Below are positions 9,003-18,462 of a stretch of 64,000 nucleotides of DNA, piece by piece. Each line of letters opens with the position of its first letter. Within the stretch, counting starts at the first letter, position 1. This DNA comes from Peptoniphilus catoniae (GTDB lineage: Bacteria > Bacillota > Clostridia > Tissierellales > Peptoniphilaceae). The stretch is from assembly GCF_901447155.2 (NCBI RefSeq), contig NZ_LR588417.1, positions 61,836-125,835 on the forward strand. Reading direction: 5' to 3'. Position numbers and translations under genes: made by a program. Under the pieces are notes generated by a model. That model saw nothing but the letters and a program-made list of their open reading frames with translations. It searched no databases and was not told where the DNA came from.

Positions 9003-9845
9003 ATGAAAAGGGAAAAGGTAACCATTAAATACATAATGGAGAAAAAAGCAAAAGGAGAAAAGTTGTCAAGGACTGCATTATATGATTATCCAATGGCACG
9101 TTTTGCAGAAGAAGCTGGAATAGAAATCATTAATATGGGTGACTCTATTGCCAATATTACTTTTGGACATGAATCTACTGTTAAGGCTGATTTAGACATA
9201 ATGATAGAGCATGCAAAAGCAGTAAGAAAAGGCGCGCCTTCAATATTTATTATGGGAGATATGCCCTTTATGAGTTATCAGGCTTCCATTGAGGATGCAA
9301 TAAGAAATGCAGGAAGATATATTAGAGAAGCTGATATGGATTGCGTAAAGGTTGAGGGCGGTATGGAAATCGTTCCCGTAATTGAAGCTTTAACAAAAGC
9401 AGGAATACCAACTATAGGACATACAGGCTTAACACCTCAAAGTGCAATAATGCTTGGGGGATTTAAGACACAAGCAAAAAGTGCTGAAGCTGCACTTAAG
9501 TTAATTGAGGTAGTGGAAGCTTTTGAAAAAGCCGGAGCAATAGCTGTACTTGTTGAAGCAGTGCCTAGAGAAGTTGCTGAAATTATATATGATAGAATTA
9601 CAGTACCTTTTTTGGGAACAGGTTGTGGAGATTGTTCAGACAGTCCAATGATTAACTTTTATGATTTACTGGGTTTCTTCGAAAAAAATCCTAAATTTGT
9701 AAAAAAATATGCAAATTTAAGAGAAGACATAATAAATGCTGCAAAACATTTTGTAGATGATGTAAAAACTGGAGAATATCCGAAAGATGAACACTCTTAT
9801 CACATGAGTGAAGAAGAATTAAAAAAATTAAAGGAAATGTTGTAA
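9003..9845 (+). CDS. PanB-family ketopantoate hydroxymethyltransferase-like protein
   Basis: 280 residues. PanB makes ketopantoate from 2-oxoisovalerate and methylene-tetrahydrofolate, reversibly. Equivalents of the E. coli active-site residues are all present: Asp47 (MGDS), Asp86 (MGDMPFM), Lys116 and Glu118 (VKVEGG), His140 in GHTGLTPQS, and Glu185 (LVEAVP). The frame is open from 8940, but GGAGAGG before ATG 9003 and the position of the promoter fix the start there. There is no panC or panD nearby. The neighbours are a TRAP transporter and a D-2-hydroxyacid dehydrogenase, so it may act in catabolism or salvage, or on a related substrate. Confidence 0.85.
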   Translation: MKREKVTIKYIMEKKAKGEKLSRTALYDYPMARFAEEAGIEIINMGDSIANITFGHESTVKADLDIMIEHAKAVRKGAPSIFIMGDMPFMSYQASIEDAIRNAGRYIREADMDCVKVEGGMEIVPVIEALTKAGIPTIGHTGLTPQSAIMLGGFKTQAKSAEAALKLIEVVEAFEKAGAIAVLVEAVPREVAEIIYDRITVPFLGTGCGDCSDSPMINFYDLLGFFEKNPKFVKKYANLREDIINAAKHFVDDVKTGEYPKDEHSYHMSEEELKKLKEML

Positions 9846-9864
9846 AACAAAAGGAGGTTTAATT

Positions 9865-10911
9865 ATGAAAAAATCTAAAATTTCCGCTATACTACTTGTA
9901 ATTTTATCACTTAGTATGATTTTAACATCTTGTGGAAATAAAAATAGTAGCTCTGGAGAAACAACAGAAGAAAATAAAACATCAAGCTCAGGAGAAGTTA
10001 AAAATATAACATGGGGTTCTGCAAGTTTAGGAGGATCTGCTCAAATGATGGTAACTGCAATTGGTACAGTTGTTCAAGAAAAAGATCCAAGTTTACACAT
10101 TACCGTACAATCTACAGGAGGATCCGCAGAAAATCCAAGACTTTTAAGAAATGGAAGCATCGATATAGGGCACACTACAGAAGCTTACAATGCCTATGTT
10201 GGTGAAGGAATCTTTGAAGGCGAAGGACCGATTGAAGATTTAATGGTTGTATTAAAAACATACGGAGTAGAAGCTCTTGTACTCACATTAGAAGATAGTC
10301 CTATTAAGTCAATGAATGATTTAGTAGGCAAAAAGGTTTGTATAGGTCCTCCAGGATCCGGAATAGCGCAAATGGCACAAGCAATTCTTGAAGCATATGA
10401 CATAACAGATAAAGTTACAATTTTAAATTTGGGTCACAATGAATCTGTAGATAGCTTAAAAGAAGGATCAATAGATGTATTGTTTTCATTTACAACAGGA
10501 GGAATGCCTGCTTCATATTTACAACAATTAGATTCCACATCAAAAATAAAGGCTATACCTTTAGATATGAATGTTTTACAAAAAGCCTTTGATAAATATA
10601 AAGACTATGCAGGAGAAACAATACCTGAAGGAGCAATTTCTTGCCTGGATAAACCTTACGAAACATTAGCTTCCTATGGTATACAAGTAACAAGAAAAAG
10701 TCTAACTGAAGATGAAGTTTATTCAATAGTTAAAAATACTTATGAAAATATTCCTGAATTGGAAAACTATATAAAATTGGCAAGTGCATTAAATATAAAA
10801 ACAGTTTTAAAGGGAGTTCCTAAAGAATTAAAAATTCACCCCGGTGCAGCAAAGTATTTTAAAGAGCAAGGAGTGTGGGATGATTCTTATACAATAGGCG
10901 AACTGGATTAA
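9865..10911 (+). CDS. TAXI-family TRAP transporter solute-binding lipoprotein
   Basis: 348 residues with a lipoprotein signal peptide ending LTSC (Cys23), followed by a low-complexity Ser/Glu linker. The body matches TAXI-type binding proteins (WGSASLGGSAQMM near the start, VGKKVCIGPPGSG in the middle). It captures an organic acid outside the membrane and delivers it to the fused permease encoded next. The start follows AAAGGAGGTTT. It is the second gene of the PanB-like operon. The substrate is unknown; pantoate or another branched hydroxy acid is an inference from the neighbours. Confidence 0.93.
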   Translation: MKKSKISAILLVILSLSMILTSCGNKNSSSGETTEENKTSSSGEVKNITWGSASLGGSAQMMVTAIGTVVQEKDPSLHITVQSTGGSAENPRLLRNGSIDIGHTTEAYNAYVGEGIFEGEGPIEDLMVVLKTYGVEALVLTLEDSPIKSMNDLVGKKVCIGPPGSGIAQMAQAILEAYDITDKVTILNLGHNESVDSLKEGSIDVLFSFTTGGMPASYLQQLDSTSKIKAIPLDMNVLQKAFDKYKDYAGETIPEGAISCLDKPYETLASYGIQVTRKSLTEDEVYSIVKNTYENIPELENYIKLASALNIKTVLKGVPKELKIHPGAAKYFKEQGVWDDSYTIGELD

Positions 10912-10921
10912 TGGTGATGAT

Positions 10922-12805
10922 ATGGAGAAAGTAGAAAATAATAAAATTCAAAATAAATTATTTTTAATAATTGCAGTTCTAATGTCTTTATATCACATTA
11001 GTTATGCTGTTCGACCTATATTTTCACCTACGGAAAATCAGGCACTTCATTTGTTTTTTTGTCTAGTACTTATATATATAGGTAGATATAAAAAGCAAGG
11101 TATAAAGAAATATATTGATTATGGGCTAGCTTTATTGTCTGCTTTTTCTACATTATATATAATGTTTCATTTTGAAAGATTAGTTAATGCAGCTGGAAAT
11201 TCTACGAAGATGGACATAATAGTTGGACTAATACTTTTAATAGTTCTTATTGAAGCCACTAGACGTGCTTTTGGAGCTATATTGACAGGATTACTTGTTT
11301 TAAGTTTATTGTATGCAAGGTATGGTTTTGTTTTTACAGGTCCACTTAACTTTTTTAATCATAGCGGTTATGTATGGGCAAGATTAATTCCTTCAGTTAC
11401 AGTTAACTTAGCTGGAATATTCGGGACAGTTCTGGAAGTATCTGCAACTTATATTGTATTATTTATGATATTTGGAGGACTTCTTGAGGTAAGTGGAGCC
11501 GGAGAGTTTTTTATAAATCTTGCTTTAGCTTTGGGAGGCAGGTCAAGATCAGGACCTGCCCAAGCTGCAGTAATAAGTAGTGGTTTAGTAGGCTCAATTA
11601 ACGGTAGTGCAGTTGCCAATGTTGCAACGACAGGTGTATTTACAATTCCTATGATGAAGGATAGAGGATATCCAGCTCCTTTTGCAGGAGCCGTAGAAAG
11701 TGTTGCCTCTACTGGAGGTATGATTATGCCACCTGTAATGGGTGCGGCGGCTTTTGTAATGAGTGGTATAACAGGAATTCCATATGCACAAATAGCTATA
11801 GCAGCTTTAGTTCCTGCACTTTTATATTATTTCACTACAAGTTGTACAGTTCACCTTAGAGCTTTAAAAATTGGTTTAAAACCATTACCTGAAGATGAAA
11901 TTCCTAATTTGAAAAAAGTTTTAAAGGATGGATGGTATTTTATACTACCTCTAATTACAATAATGATATTTATGTTTAAAGGGTATTCAGCTCTAAAGGC
12001 TGGGTTTTATGGAATATGTATATTATTACTTGTAGTTATAGTAGGAAATACAAAGAAAGATAAGACATATTTATTAAGTAAAGAGTTTAGAAAATTTATT
12101 TTTGATGGTCTTGTAGTTGGTGCAGAAAGTTCTATTTCTGTAGGTGCAGCTTGTGCAGCTATGGGTGTGGTATCTCAAACCTTTATAATGACAGGATTAG
12201 CCTTAAAAATAGTATTTTTTATAAAAAGATTTGCAGGAAATACTCCTTTTATAGGATTGGTTTTAACCATGATAATATCTATATTTTTTGGAATGGGAGT
12301 ACCTACAACTGCATCATATATATTGGTTGCTGTGTTAGGAGCACCTGTTTTAGTTGAACTTGGTTATCCTTTGCTATCTGTGCACCTATTTATTTACTAC
12401 TATGCTATATTAGCTAATATAACTCCACCGGTAGCATCTGCTGCATTAGTAGGCTCAAGAATAGCTTTCTCAGATTATTATGAAACATCTATACAAGCGG
12501 TTAAATTGGGACTTACAGGGTTTATTCTTCCGTTTATATTCATATATCATACAGAATTACTCTTACAGGGAAATTTCATTGATATATTTAAAGTGGTATT
12601 CTCTTGTGTATTAGGATTATTATCCATGTCGATATTTTTTGAAGGTTGGTTTATGAGAGGACTTTCAACAATAGAAAGGATCTTGTATGGGGTAGCCTTT
12701 ATATTGTTGGTTTATCCTGAATTTTACACAGATATTGCAGGTTATATATTATTTGTAGTTTTATTTATACTGCAAAAAAAGAACATAAAAAAGGAGATAA
12801 TATGA
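10922..12805 (+). CDS. TRAP transporter fused 4TM/12TM permease
   Basis: 627 residues, the typical length for a fused TRAP permease working with TAXI binding proteins. Many hydrophobic segments are visible, with the conserved region SSGLVGSINGSAVANVATTG and FGMGVPTTASYILVAVLGAP in the large subunit part. It uses an ion gradient for uptake, as known for the family. It lies 10 bases after the binding-protein gene and overlaps the dehydrogenase start by 4 bases (ATGA), so the four genes form one unit. Confidence 0.94.
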   Translation: MEKVENNKIQNKLFLIIAVLMSLYHISYAVRPIFSPTENQALHLFFCLVLIYIGRYKKQGIKKYIDYGLALLSAFSTLYIMFHFERLVNAAGNSTKMDIIVGLILLIVLIEATRRAFGAILTGLLVLSLLYARYGFVFTGPLNFFNHSGYVWARLIPSVTVNLAGIFGTVLEVSATYIVLFMIFGGLLEVSGAGEFFINLALALGGRSRSGPAQAAVISSGLVGSINGSAVANVATTGVFTIPMMKDRGYPAPFAGAVESVASTGGMIMPPVMGAAAFVMSGITGIPYAQIAIAALVPALLYYFTTSCTVHLRALKIGLKPLPEDEIPNLKKVLKDGWYFILPLITIMIFMFKGYSALKAGFYGICILLLVVIVGNTKKDKTYLLSKEFRKFIFDGLVVGAESSISVGAACAAMGVVSQTFIMTGLALKIVFFIKRFAGNTPFIGLVLTMIISIFFGMGVPTTASYILVAVLGAPVLVELGYPLLSVHLFIYYYAILANITPPVASAALVGSRIAFSDYYETSIQAVKLGLTGFILPFIFIYHTELLLQGNFIDIFKVVFSCVLGLLSMSIFFEGWFMRGLSTIERILYGVAFILLVYPEFYTDIAGYILFVVLFILQKKNIKKEII

Positions 12806-13743
12806 AGGCATTAGTTATAGATAAGGTATCTGAAAAAATACCTGCGGGTTTATCTGATTTAGGTTTTGATGTTACAATTAAAATTTTACCTACAAAAGAT
12901 CAGCTAAAAAAAATAATAAAGGATTTTGATTTGCTTGTTATGAGAGTGGATCCTTTTATAGATAAAGAAATTTTAGATGCTGCAGAAAATTTAAAATTAA
13001 TTGCTGTATCTTCTGTAGGTACAAATCATATTAATTTGGAATATGCTAAAGAAAAGGGAATTGATGTTAGAAATTCACCAGGCCTTAATTCAAATGCAGT
13101 TGCTGAGTTAACAATAGGAAAAATTTTTGAATTATACAGATTCTTAATAGAGGCAAACAATGAAGTAAAATATAAAAATAATTGGAATAAGTATAAGTGG
13201 GCAGGCAAGGAACTTAAAGGAGATACTCTAGGAATAATAGGCTTCGGCAAAATTGGAAAAAGAGTTGCAAAGCTTGCAAAGGCTTTGGAAATGAATGTTA
13301 TTGCAAATGATATTATATACGAACCTGGAGAAATAGTTGATGGCATTAAGATTGTCGATATTGATGAAATACTTTCCGATTCTGATGTTATAAGTTTGCA
13401 CTTACCTATTACAGATAAAAGTAAGCATCTTATTTCAAAAAAAGAAATAGAAAAAATGAAAGATGGTGTTTTCATAATAAATAATGCTCGTGGCGGAATA
13501 GTTAATGAAGAGGATTTGTATTTTTATCTTAAAAACAAAAAAGTAGCAGGTTATGGCTTAGATTGTTTGGAAGCAGAACTTGCAGGAGGAGGATTGCAAA
13601 CGGAGGATGTTCATATGGAATCTGACTTGTTTGAATTAGATAATGTTTATGTAAGTCCTCATATAGGAGGAAACACTAAAGATGCTTTTGATGCAATAGC
13701 AGACCTTGTACTTAAAAATGTTAAAGAAGTTTTTAATTTATAG
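12802..13743 (+). CDS. D-2-hydroxyacid dehydrogenase (NAD-dependent)
   Basis: 313 residues. The Rossmann domain shows GIIGFGKIGKRVAKLAK with an acidic residue at the end of the next strand (IANDI), which favours NAD. The catalytic Arg is in NNARGGIVNEEDL and the His in SPHIGGNT. It interconverts a D-2-hydroxy acid and a 2-keto acid. Some enzymes of this superfamily act as ketopantoate reductases, which would link it to the PanB-like protein in the same operon. The exact substrate cannot be read from the sequence. Confidence 0.9.
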   Translation: MKALVIDKVSEKIPAGLSDLGFDVTIKILPTKDQLKKIIKDFDLLVMRVDPFIDKEILDAAENLKLIAVSSVGTNHINLEYAKEKGIDVRNSPGLNSNAVAELTIGKIFELYRFLIEANNEVKYKNNWNKYKWAGKELKGDTLGIIGFGKIGKRVAKLAKALEMNVIANDIIYEPGEIVDGIKIVDIDEILSDSDVISLHLPITDKSKHLISKKEIEKMKDGVFIINNARGGIVNEEDLYFYLKNKKVAGYGLDCLEAELAGGGLQTEDVHMESDLFELDNVYVSPHIGGNTKDAFDAIADLVLKNVKEVFNL

Positions 13744-13795
13744 TTTAAAAAATTTATTTGATTTAGATTTTATCGAAAGAAAACCTTCTTACTTT

Positions 13796-13837
13796 AAGAA
13801 CCTTTTGAACACAAATTAGTGCTCATAAGGTTCTTTT
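13796..13837 (+). terminator. Terminator of the PanB-like/TRAP operon
   Basis: Long hairpin with AAGAACCTT and AAGGTTCTT arms plus inner TGA/TCA and CAC/GTG pairing, followed by TT, 52 bases after the dehydrogenase stop. Confidence 0.75.
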
Positions 13838-13872
13838 AAATAGAAGCAGTTATTGTATTATATAATAAAAAA

Positions 13873-13891
13873 CCACCGACCTAATCGGTGG
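13873..13891 (-). terminator. Terminator of the DUF975/chromate transporter genes
   Basis: CCACCGA and TCGGTGG arms. On the minus strand the stem is followed by a run of T residues (TTTTTTATT), just after the DUF975 stop. Confidence 0.85.
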
Positions 13892-13917
13892 ATATAAATT
13901 TATTTAACTGATTATCT

Positions 13918-14745
13918 TTATTTGTCAAAGTCGCTTGATCCCATGTTATCCTGCATATCTTGGAAAGCCTTCTTTTTTACTATATATAGTGAAGCTCTTG
14001 TTGCTTCCATATAAGGGTTTAATAATATAAAGCCTAGATTAAATGTAAGTGCTGATAAAAAAGCCCAACCTATAAAGGAAAATTCTAAAATAAATATATT
14101 AAACTTATCGTCTTTAGTAAGCTCTTTGCTTAAATTTATTGCATCCTCAAGGCTCATGTCGGGATTTTCAGCAAAGATATATTCTACAAAGTAATATTCA
14201 TAGCCTTTTATTATCCCGGGAATTACAAGAAGCAAACTCCAGAGAACAATATAAATGTTTTTAAGAACGATTTTGCCTGAAATTTTAAGGCTCTTCCCTT
14301 CTGCAAAGGGACTTATCAGGTATTTTATATTTGAATCGTACTTATAGCCTTTTATAAAGTATTTATTAAGCCCCACTTTAAGAGGACCTAAGACAAAAAT
14401 ATTTACAAGTAATGATATAAGGGAGAGGACAAAAAACATCTGGTCACTTACAACTAGCTTTTGTTCTGTAAAAGGGGATTTGGACATCCAAAAGCCATCG
14501 CCGAAAATATTCTTTGAATAGATAAAGGGACCTTTAAATACTTGTATATTATACTCTCTTCCTTCCTCCTGTCTGTATTCCTTCTTAAATTCATCCATAG
14601 TATAGACTCTCATGTTGTCAAAGGAATTGTCTGATCCGAATAGAGATGATAATAGATAAAAGATTAGGCAGACTACAATTGCATCTTTTAAATATCTTCT
14701 TAAAAATTCTTTTGCATTATCTTTTAAAAATTTTCTAGTCCACAT
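13918..14745 (-). CDS. DUF975-family integral membrane protein
   Basis: 275 residues with about five to six hydrophobic segments and the C-terminal PYMEATRASLYIVKKKAF typical of DUF975 proteins. Unlike many members it carries a large non-membrane loop near the N-terminus (roughly residues 40-125). Its function is unknown. The start is ATG after GAGGTAGTT. It follows the chromate-transporter genes by 7 bases on the same strand, so they are probably co-transcribed. Confidence 0.75.
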   Translation of the reverse strand: MWTRKFLKDNAKEFLRRYLKDAIVVCLIFYLLSSLFGSDNSFDNMRVYTMDEFKKEYRQEEGREYNIQVFKGPFIYSKNIFGDGFWMSKSPFTEQKLVVSDQMFFVLSLISLLVNIFVLGPLKVGLNKYFIKGYKYDSNIKYLISPFAEGKSLKISGKIVLKNIYIVLWSLLLVIPGIIKGYEYYFVEYIFAENPDMSLEDAINLSKELTKDDKFNIFILEFSFIGWAFLSALTFNLGFILLNPYMEATRASLYIVKKKAFQDMQDNMGSSDFDK

Positions 14746-14752
14746 AACTACC

Positions 14753-15319
14753 TCACATTAAAAATTTCATTGATATATTAATTACAAGTCCAAGTACGGC
14801 TCCACAAAAAACCATTTTAAAAAGGCTGTATTTTTTAAGATACATATATATTCCAAGGGCAAAGCAAATAGCTGCTGATATATTAAAGCTTGTAAAGCCT
14901 TGAGGAAATATACTTGCCTTAAAGAGTTTAATGGCACTTATAAAGATAAGGGACACTATCCCTGCCTTTATACCATTTAAAATCCAATCCAAAACTTTAA
15001 ATTTCTTGCCCTTAGAAAAGAGAAAGTAGCCAAGAATCATCATAAGGATAAGCTGGGGAGTAACAAAGCCAAGAGTTGCCACAACAGAACCTAAAAATCC
15101 CATTACCTTTTGACCTACAAAGGTCGCGGAGTTTATAGCTATAGGTCCGGGAGTCATTTGAGATATGGAAACTAAATCTCTAAATTCCAGCATGGTGATC
15201 CAGCTATTTTCTTCTACTATGTATTTTTCTATTAAGGGAATGGAAGCGTAGCCTCCACCGAAGGCAAGAATGCCGATTTTTGCAAAGATAAGATAAAGAT
15301 CCAAAAGTTTAGTCATCAT
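14753..15319 (-). CDS. Chromate transporter half-protein (ChrA/CHR family), second of a pair
   Basis: 188 residues, one CHR domain: FGGGYASIPLIEKYIVEE near the N-terminus and SQMTPGPIAINSATFVG in the conserved loop, with about five membrane segments. Short CHR proteins occur as adjacent pairs that stand in for the long fused ChrA. The start is ATG after GGAGGTCCGGTA and overlaps the 3' end of the other half by 11 bases. The physiological substrate is unproven; chromate efflux is the family annotation. Confidence 0.88.
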   Translation of the reverse strand: MMTKLLDLYLIFAKIGILAFGGGYASIPLIEKYIVEENSWITMLEFRDLVSISQMTPGPIAINSATFVGQKVMGFLGSVVATLGFVTPQLILMMILGYFLFSKGKKFKVLDWILNGIKAGIVSLIFISAIKLFKASIFPQGFTSFNISAAICFALGIYMYLKKYSLFKMVFCGAVLGLVINISMKFLM

Positions 15320-15875
15320 TACCGGACCTCCTATCTGCTAAGCCGAATACCAGTATACCTACTGCTGCACAAAATACTATTAAATACGCAGTTTTAACCT
15401 TTAAAAAATATCCCAGGACAAATATAAGTGCAACCATTATAAGAGTAAAGCCCGGATATTTCCTATAGGAATTTTTGCCCATATTATAAACTGTAAGAAG
15501 AAGTGCTGCCGTAACCATGCCGCTTATTCCGTCAAAGGCTGATCTGACAAAGAAGTTTTCTTTAAATTCATTGTAAAAAATCGAAACTAAGGACAAAATA
15601 ATTAAACAGGGCAAGCTTGATGCCACAAGGGCCACTATTCCGCCAATAGGACCTTTGAGTCTATAGCCGGTAAGAATTGATGTTGATATTGCCATAGCTC
15701 CGGGTCCTCCTTGGGCCAGGGCCAAGATATCAAGCATTTCTTCTTCAGAGAGAAGTTTAAGCTCGTCAACAAAGACGTCTTTAACTACAGTTACTATAGT
15801 GTAGCCGCCTCCAAAGGTAACGGAGTTTATTTTAAAAAACGTAATAAACAAATCTTTCATAGTAAACTTACTCAT
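15309..15875 (-). CDS. Chromate transporter half-protein (ChrA/CHR family), first of a pair
   Basis: 188 residues, the partner CHR domain: FGGGYTIVTVVKDVFVDE and AQGGPGAMAISTSILTGYR. It is the promoter-proximal gene of a minus-strand group with the second half and DUF975. The start ATG has AGGTGATTAA upstream. The two halves are of equal length but differ in sequence, as expected for an antiparallel two-gene CHR system rather than a recent duplication. Confidence 0.88.
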   Translation of the reverse strand: MSKFTMKDLFITFFKINSVTFGGGYTIVTVVKDVFVDELKLLSEEEMLDILALAQGGPGAMAISTSILTGYRLKGPIGGIVALVASSLPCLIILSLVSIFYNEFKENFFVRSAFDGISGMVTAALLLTVYNMGKNSYRKYPGFTLIMVALIFVLGYFLKVKTAYLIVFCAAVGILVFGLADRRSGNDD

Positions 15876-16066
15876 TTAATCACCTGCTTCATTATAATAT
15901 AATATCAAAATAAAAGAAACTTAACAGAAATTTCGGGTAAATATTTTGAATAAGAAAAGTATAAACTTCTATTTAAAGGCTAGCTTTAGGGGGATACAAG
16001 CTTTCATATTATTAATTTACTTTAAAAAAGCGTATCTTTGTGTAATAATATTATCAGGAGGTATTC

Positions 16067-16849
16067 ATGGATAAAATAGGAATAATTGGGATAGGCAACA
16101 TGGGAGGAGCTATAGCAAAGGCTCTTTGCGAAGAAAAAAAGAACCTTATTATCTATAACAGAACAGAGTCCGATATGGATGGATTTAAGGGTATAGATAA
16201 TGTAACAATAGCAAAATCCAATGTGGATTTGGTAAAACAGGCCAAGTATATAATAATAGCGGTAAAGCCTGTAGTATGTCCAACAGTTGCTAAGGAAATA
16301 AAAGACTATCTGACTGATGAAAGTGTAGTTATATCTATTGCGGCAAGTTACACTTTAGAGAAAATGGAAAGACTTTTCCCCGGCAGAAAGATTGTTATCG
16401 GTATGCCAAATATGCCGGCTATAGTTATGGAAGCCATGAGTGCAATTTGTCCAAATGATAGACTTAATGAAAATGAACTTAAAGATGTAATAGAAATATT
16501 TAGCTCTTTTGGTGAAGTAACAGAACTTGATGAAGATAAATTTGCAGCCTTTACGGCAGTTTGCGGTTCTCTTCCGGCATACATATATATGTTTATAGAA
16601 GCTGCGGCAGATGCTGCTGTATTAAACGGAATGAACAGGAAAGATAGCTATAGGTTTATTGCTCAGACCGTGCTTGGTTCCTCTAAGCTTATTCTAGAAG
16701 GAAAAGAACATCCCGCAAAGCTAAAGGATGATGTTACATCACCAAGCGGCACTACAATTGAGGGACTTAAGGTACTTGAAGCCCACGGTTTCAGGTCCGG
16801 AATTATAGAGGCTCTTAACGAGGCTGCTAAGAAGTATAGGGAAATGTGA
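16067..16849 (+). CDS. proC: Pyrroline-5-carboxylate reductase
   Basis: 260 residues. The last step of proline synthesis, reducing pyrroline-5-carboxylate with NAD(P)H. The nucleotide-binding start is IGIIGIGNMGGAIAKAL. The C-terminal signature region contains DVTSPSGTTIEGLKVLEAHG. The start has a strong CAGGAGG. It heads a plus-strand run with the DJ-1 and P1-peptidase genes, separated by only a few bases. Length is normal. Confidence 0.95.
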   Translation: MDKIGIIGIGNMGGAIAKALCEEKKNLIIYNRTESDMDGFKGIDNVTIAKSNVDLVKQAKYIIIAVKPVVCPTVAKEIKDYLTDESVVISIAASYTLEKMERLFPGRKIVIGMPNMPAIVMEAMSAICPNDRLNENELKDVIEIFSSFGEVTELDEDKFAAFTAVCGSLPAYIYMFIEAAADAAVLNGMNRKDSYRFIAQTVLGSSKLILEGKEHPAKLKDDVTSPSGTTIEGLKVLEAHGFRSGIIEALNEAAKKYREM

Positions 16850-16860
16850 AAGGAGTTACC

Positions 16861-17445
16861 ATGAAGGATCTATTAATTTTTTTAGCTGACGGTTTTGAAG
16901 ATATTGAGGCCTTAACTATCAGCGATTATTTAAGACGTGCAGATTTAACTGTGGATCTGGTAAGTATTAATGAGGGTAGAATGGTTGAGTCCGCTCATGG
17001 AGTTAAAATTGAAGCAGATCTTAGCTTTTCTGAAATAATTTTTGAAGACTATAGGGCAATATATATTCCTGGAGGACTTCCTGGAGCAACAAATCTTGCA
17101 GATGACAACAGAGTTATAGAATCCGTTGAAATGTATAGTCAAGAGGATAAGCTGGTAGCGGCAATTTGTGCAGGACCTGTTGTCCTTGACAGGGCAAAGC
17201 TTCTAAAAGATAATGAATTTACCTGTTTTCCGGGATATGAAGGAAATCTTAGCGTAAAGGGGAGAAAGGATCTTCCTATTTATGAAGCTGATAACATTGT
17301 TACAGCAATGGGACCTTCCTTTGCACAAGTTCTTGCCTTTAGACTTATAGAAATACTAAAGGACGAAGAAAGTGCCCAAAAGGTAAAGGAAGGAACTTTA
17401 TTTACAAATCTTGTAGATTTTATAAAAAAGGGACAAATAAAATAA
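16861..17445 (+). CDS. DJ-1/PfpI-family protein
   Basis: 194 residues. A DJ-1-like cysteine is present in VAAICAGPVVLDRA (nucleophile elbow), with an acidic residue near the N-terminus in DGFEDIEAL. Family members are deglycase, chaperone or unknown-function proteins. The frame is open from GTG 16846, but AAGGAG at 16850-16855 points to ATG 16861. The stop overlaps the start of the peptidase gene (TAATG). The biochemical role is not determined by sequence. Confidence 0.88.
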   Translation: MKDLLIFLADGFEDIEALTISDYLRRADLTVDLVSINEGRMVESAHGVKIEADLSFSEIIFEDYRAIYIPGGLPGATNLADDNRVIESVEMYSQEDKLVAAICAGPVVLDRAKLLKDNEFTCFPGYEGNLSVKGRKDLPIYEADNIVTAMGPSFAQVLAFRLIEILKDEESAQKVKEGTLFTNLVDFIKKGQIK

Positions 17446-18410
17446 TGTATAAGGGATATTTAACAGATATTGAAGGTATAAAATTAGGGCATTGCGAAGA
17501 CAGCAATGCCCTTACAGGTGTAAGTGCCGTTATTTGTGAAGAAGGAGCGGTTTGTGGAGTTGACGTAAGAGGATCGGCCCCGGGGACAAGAGAAACAGAT
17601 CTTTTAAAATCTGAAAATCTTGTTGAAAAGGTCCACGGTTTAATATTAGCAGGTGGATCAGCCTACGGACTTGATGCGGCATCAGGTGTAATGAAATTTC
17701 TTGAAGAAAAAGATATAGGCATGGATGTTACAGTTTGCAAGGTACCTATAGTTGTAGGAGCGGTACTTTTTGATTTAGCCCTGGGAGACCCTTTTGTAAG
17801 GCCGGACTTTAATATGGGATATAAGGCTGCTCAAAATGCTTCAGACCATGATAAGACTATGGGATGCTTGGGAGCAGGAACCGGAGCCAGCGTTGGAAAA
17901 ATTTTGGGAAATGATTACGCCATTAAGTCAGGTATAGGTCAAGCTTCAATTCAAATTGGATCTTTAAGAGTTGCGGCGATAACAGCCCTTAATGCCTTTG
18001 GAGATATTTATGATTATGAGGAGTCAAAGCTTATAGCGGCTCCCTATGACAAAAAAGAAAAGAAATTTTTAAATACTATGGAAATTTATGAAAAGAAGAC
18101 AGCTGACTACAATGCCTTTAACAAATCTACCAACACCACTATATCAATAGTTGCAACTAATGCTAAACTTAATAAGCCCGGCTGCAATAAGGTGGCTCAA
18201 ATGGCACATGACGGATATGCAAGGAGTATAGTGCCTGTTCACACCATGTTTGACGGAGATACGATTTTTGCCCTGGCAACAGGACAGGTTGATGCGGATA
18301 TATCCTTTGTAGGAGCTCTTGGAGCAAAAGTTATTTCAAGGGCAATAGCAAATGCAATTTATTCTTCCAAATCTATAGGTGGACTTATAGCCTATAGTGA
18401 TGTAGAATAG
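17445..18410 (+). CDS. P1-family peptidase (DmpA-like aminopeptidase)
   Basis: 321 residues of the N-terminal-nucleophile P1/DmpA family, which self-cleaves to create the catalytic residue and trims N-terminal or beta-amino acids. The family region around the cleavage site reads NTTISIVATNAKLNKPGC, and an upstream glycine-rich motif is LAGGSAYGLDAASGV. Length agrees with the family. It overlaps the DJ-1 stop by one base, so it belongs to the proC run. Confidence 0.88.
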   Translation: MYKGYLTDIEGIKLGHCEDSNALTGVSAVICEEGAVCGVDVRGSAPGTRETDLLKSENLVEKVHGLILAGGSAYGLDAASGVMKFLEEKDIGMDVTVCKVPIVVGAVLFDLALGDPFVRPDFNMGYKAAQNASDHDKTMGCLGAGTGASVGKILGNDYAIKSGIGQASIQIGSLRVAAITALNAFGDIYDYEESKLIAAPYDKKEKKFLNTMEIYEKKTADYNAFNKSTNTTISIVATNAKLNKPGCNKVAQMAHDGYARSIVPVHTMFDGDTIFALATGQVDADISFVGALGAKVISRAIANAIYSSKSIGGLIAYSDVE

Positions 18411-18462
18411 TAGAGGTTTAAAAATTGAAGGGTATCTATATGAACCCTATCAGGAGGTAAAA

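Noticed and set aside
15309-15902. Plus-strand frames across the chromate transporter genes
   Set aside because: Overlap strongly conserved CHR genes on the other strand and have no family match.
18429-18448. Hairpin AGGGT...ACCCT before the PanT-like gene as a terminator or riboswitch
   Set aside because: Five pairs only, 10-base loop and no T run; the 52-base gap is too short for a riboswitch.
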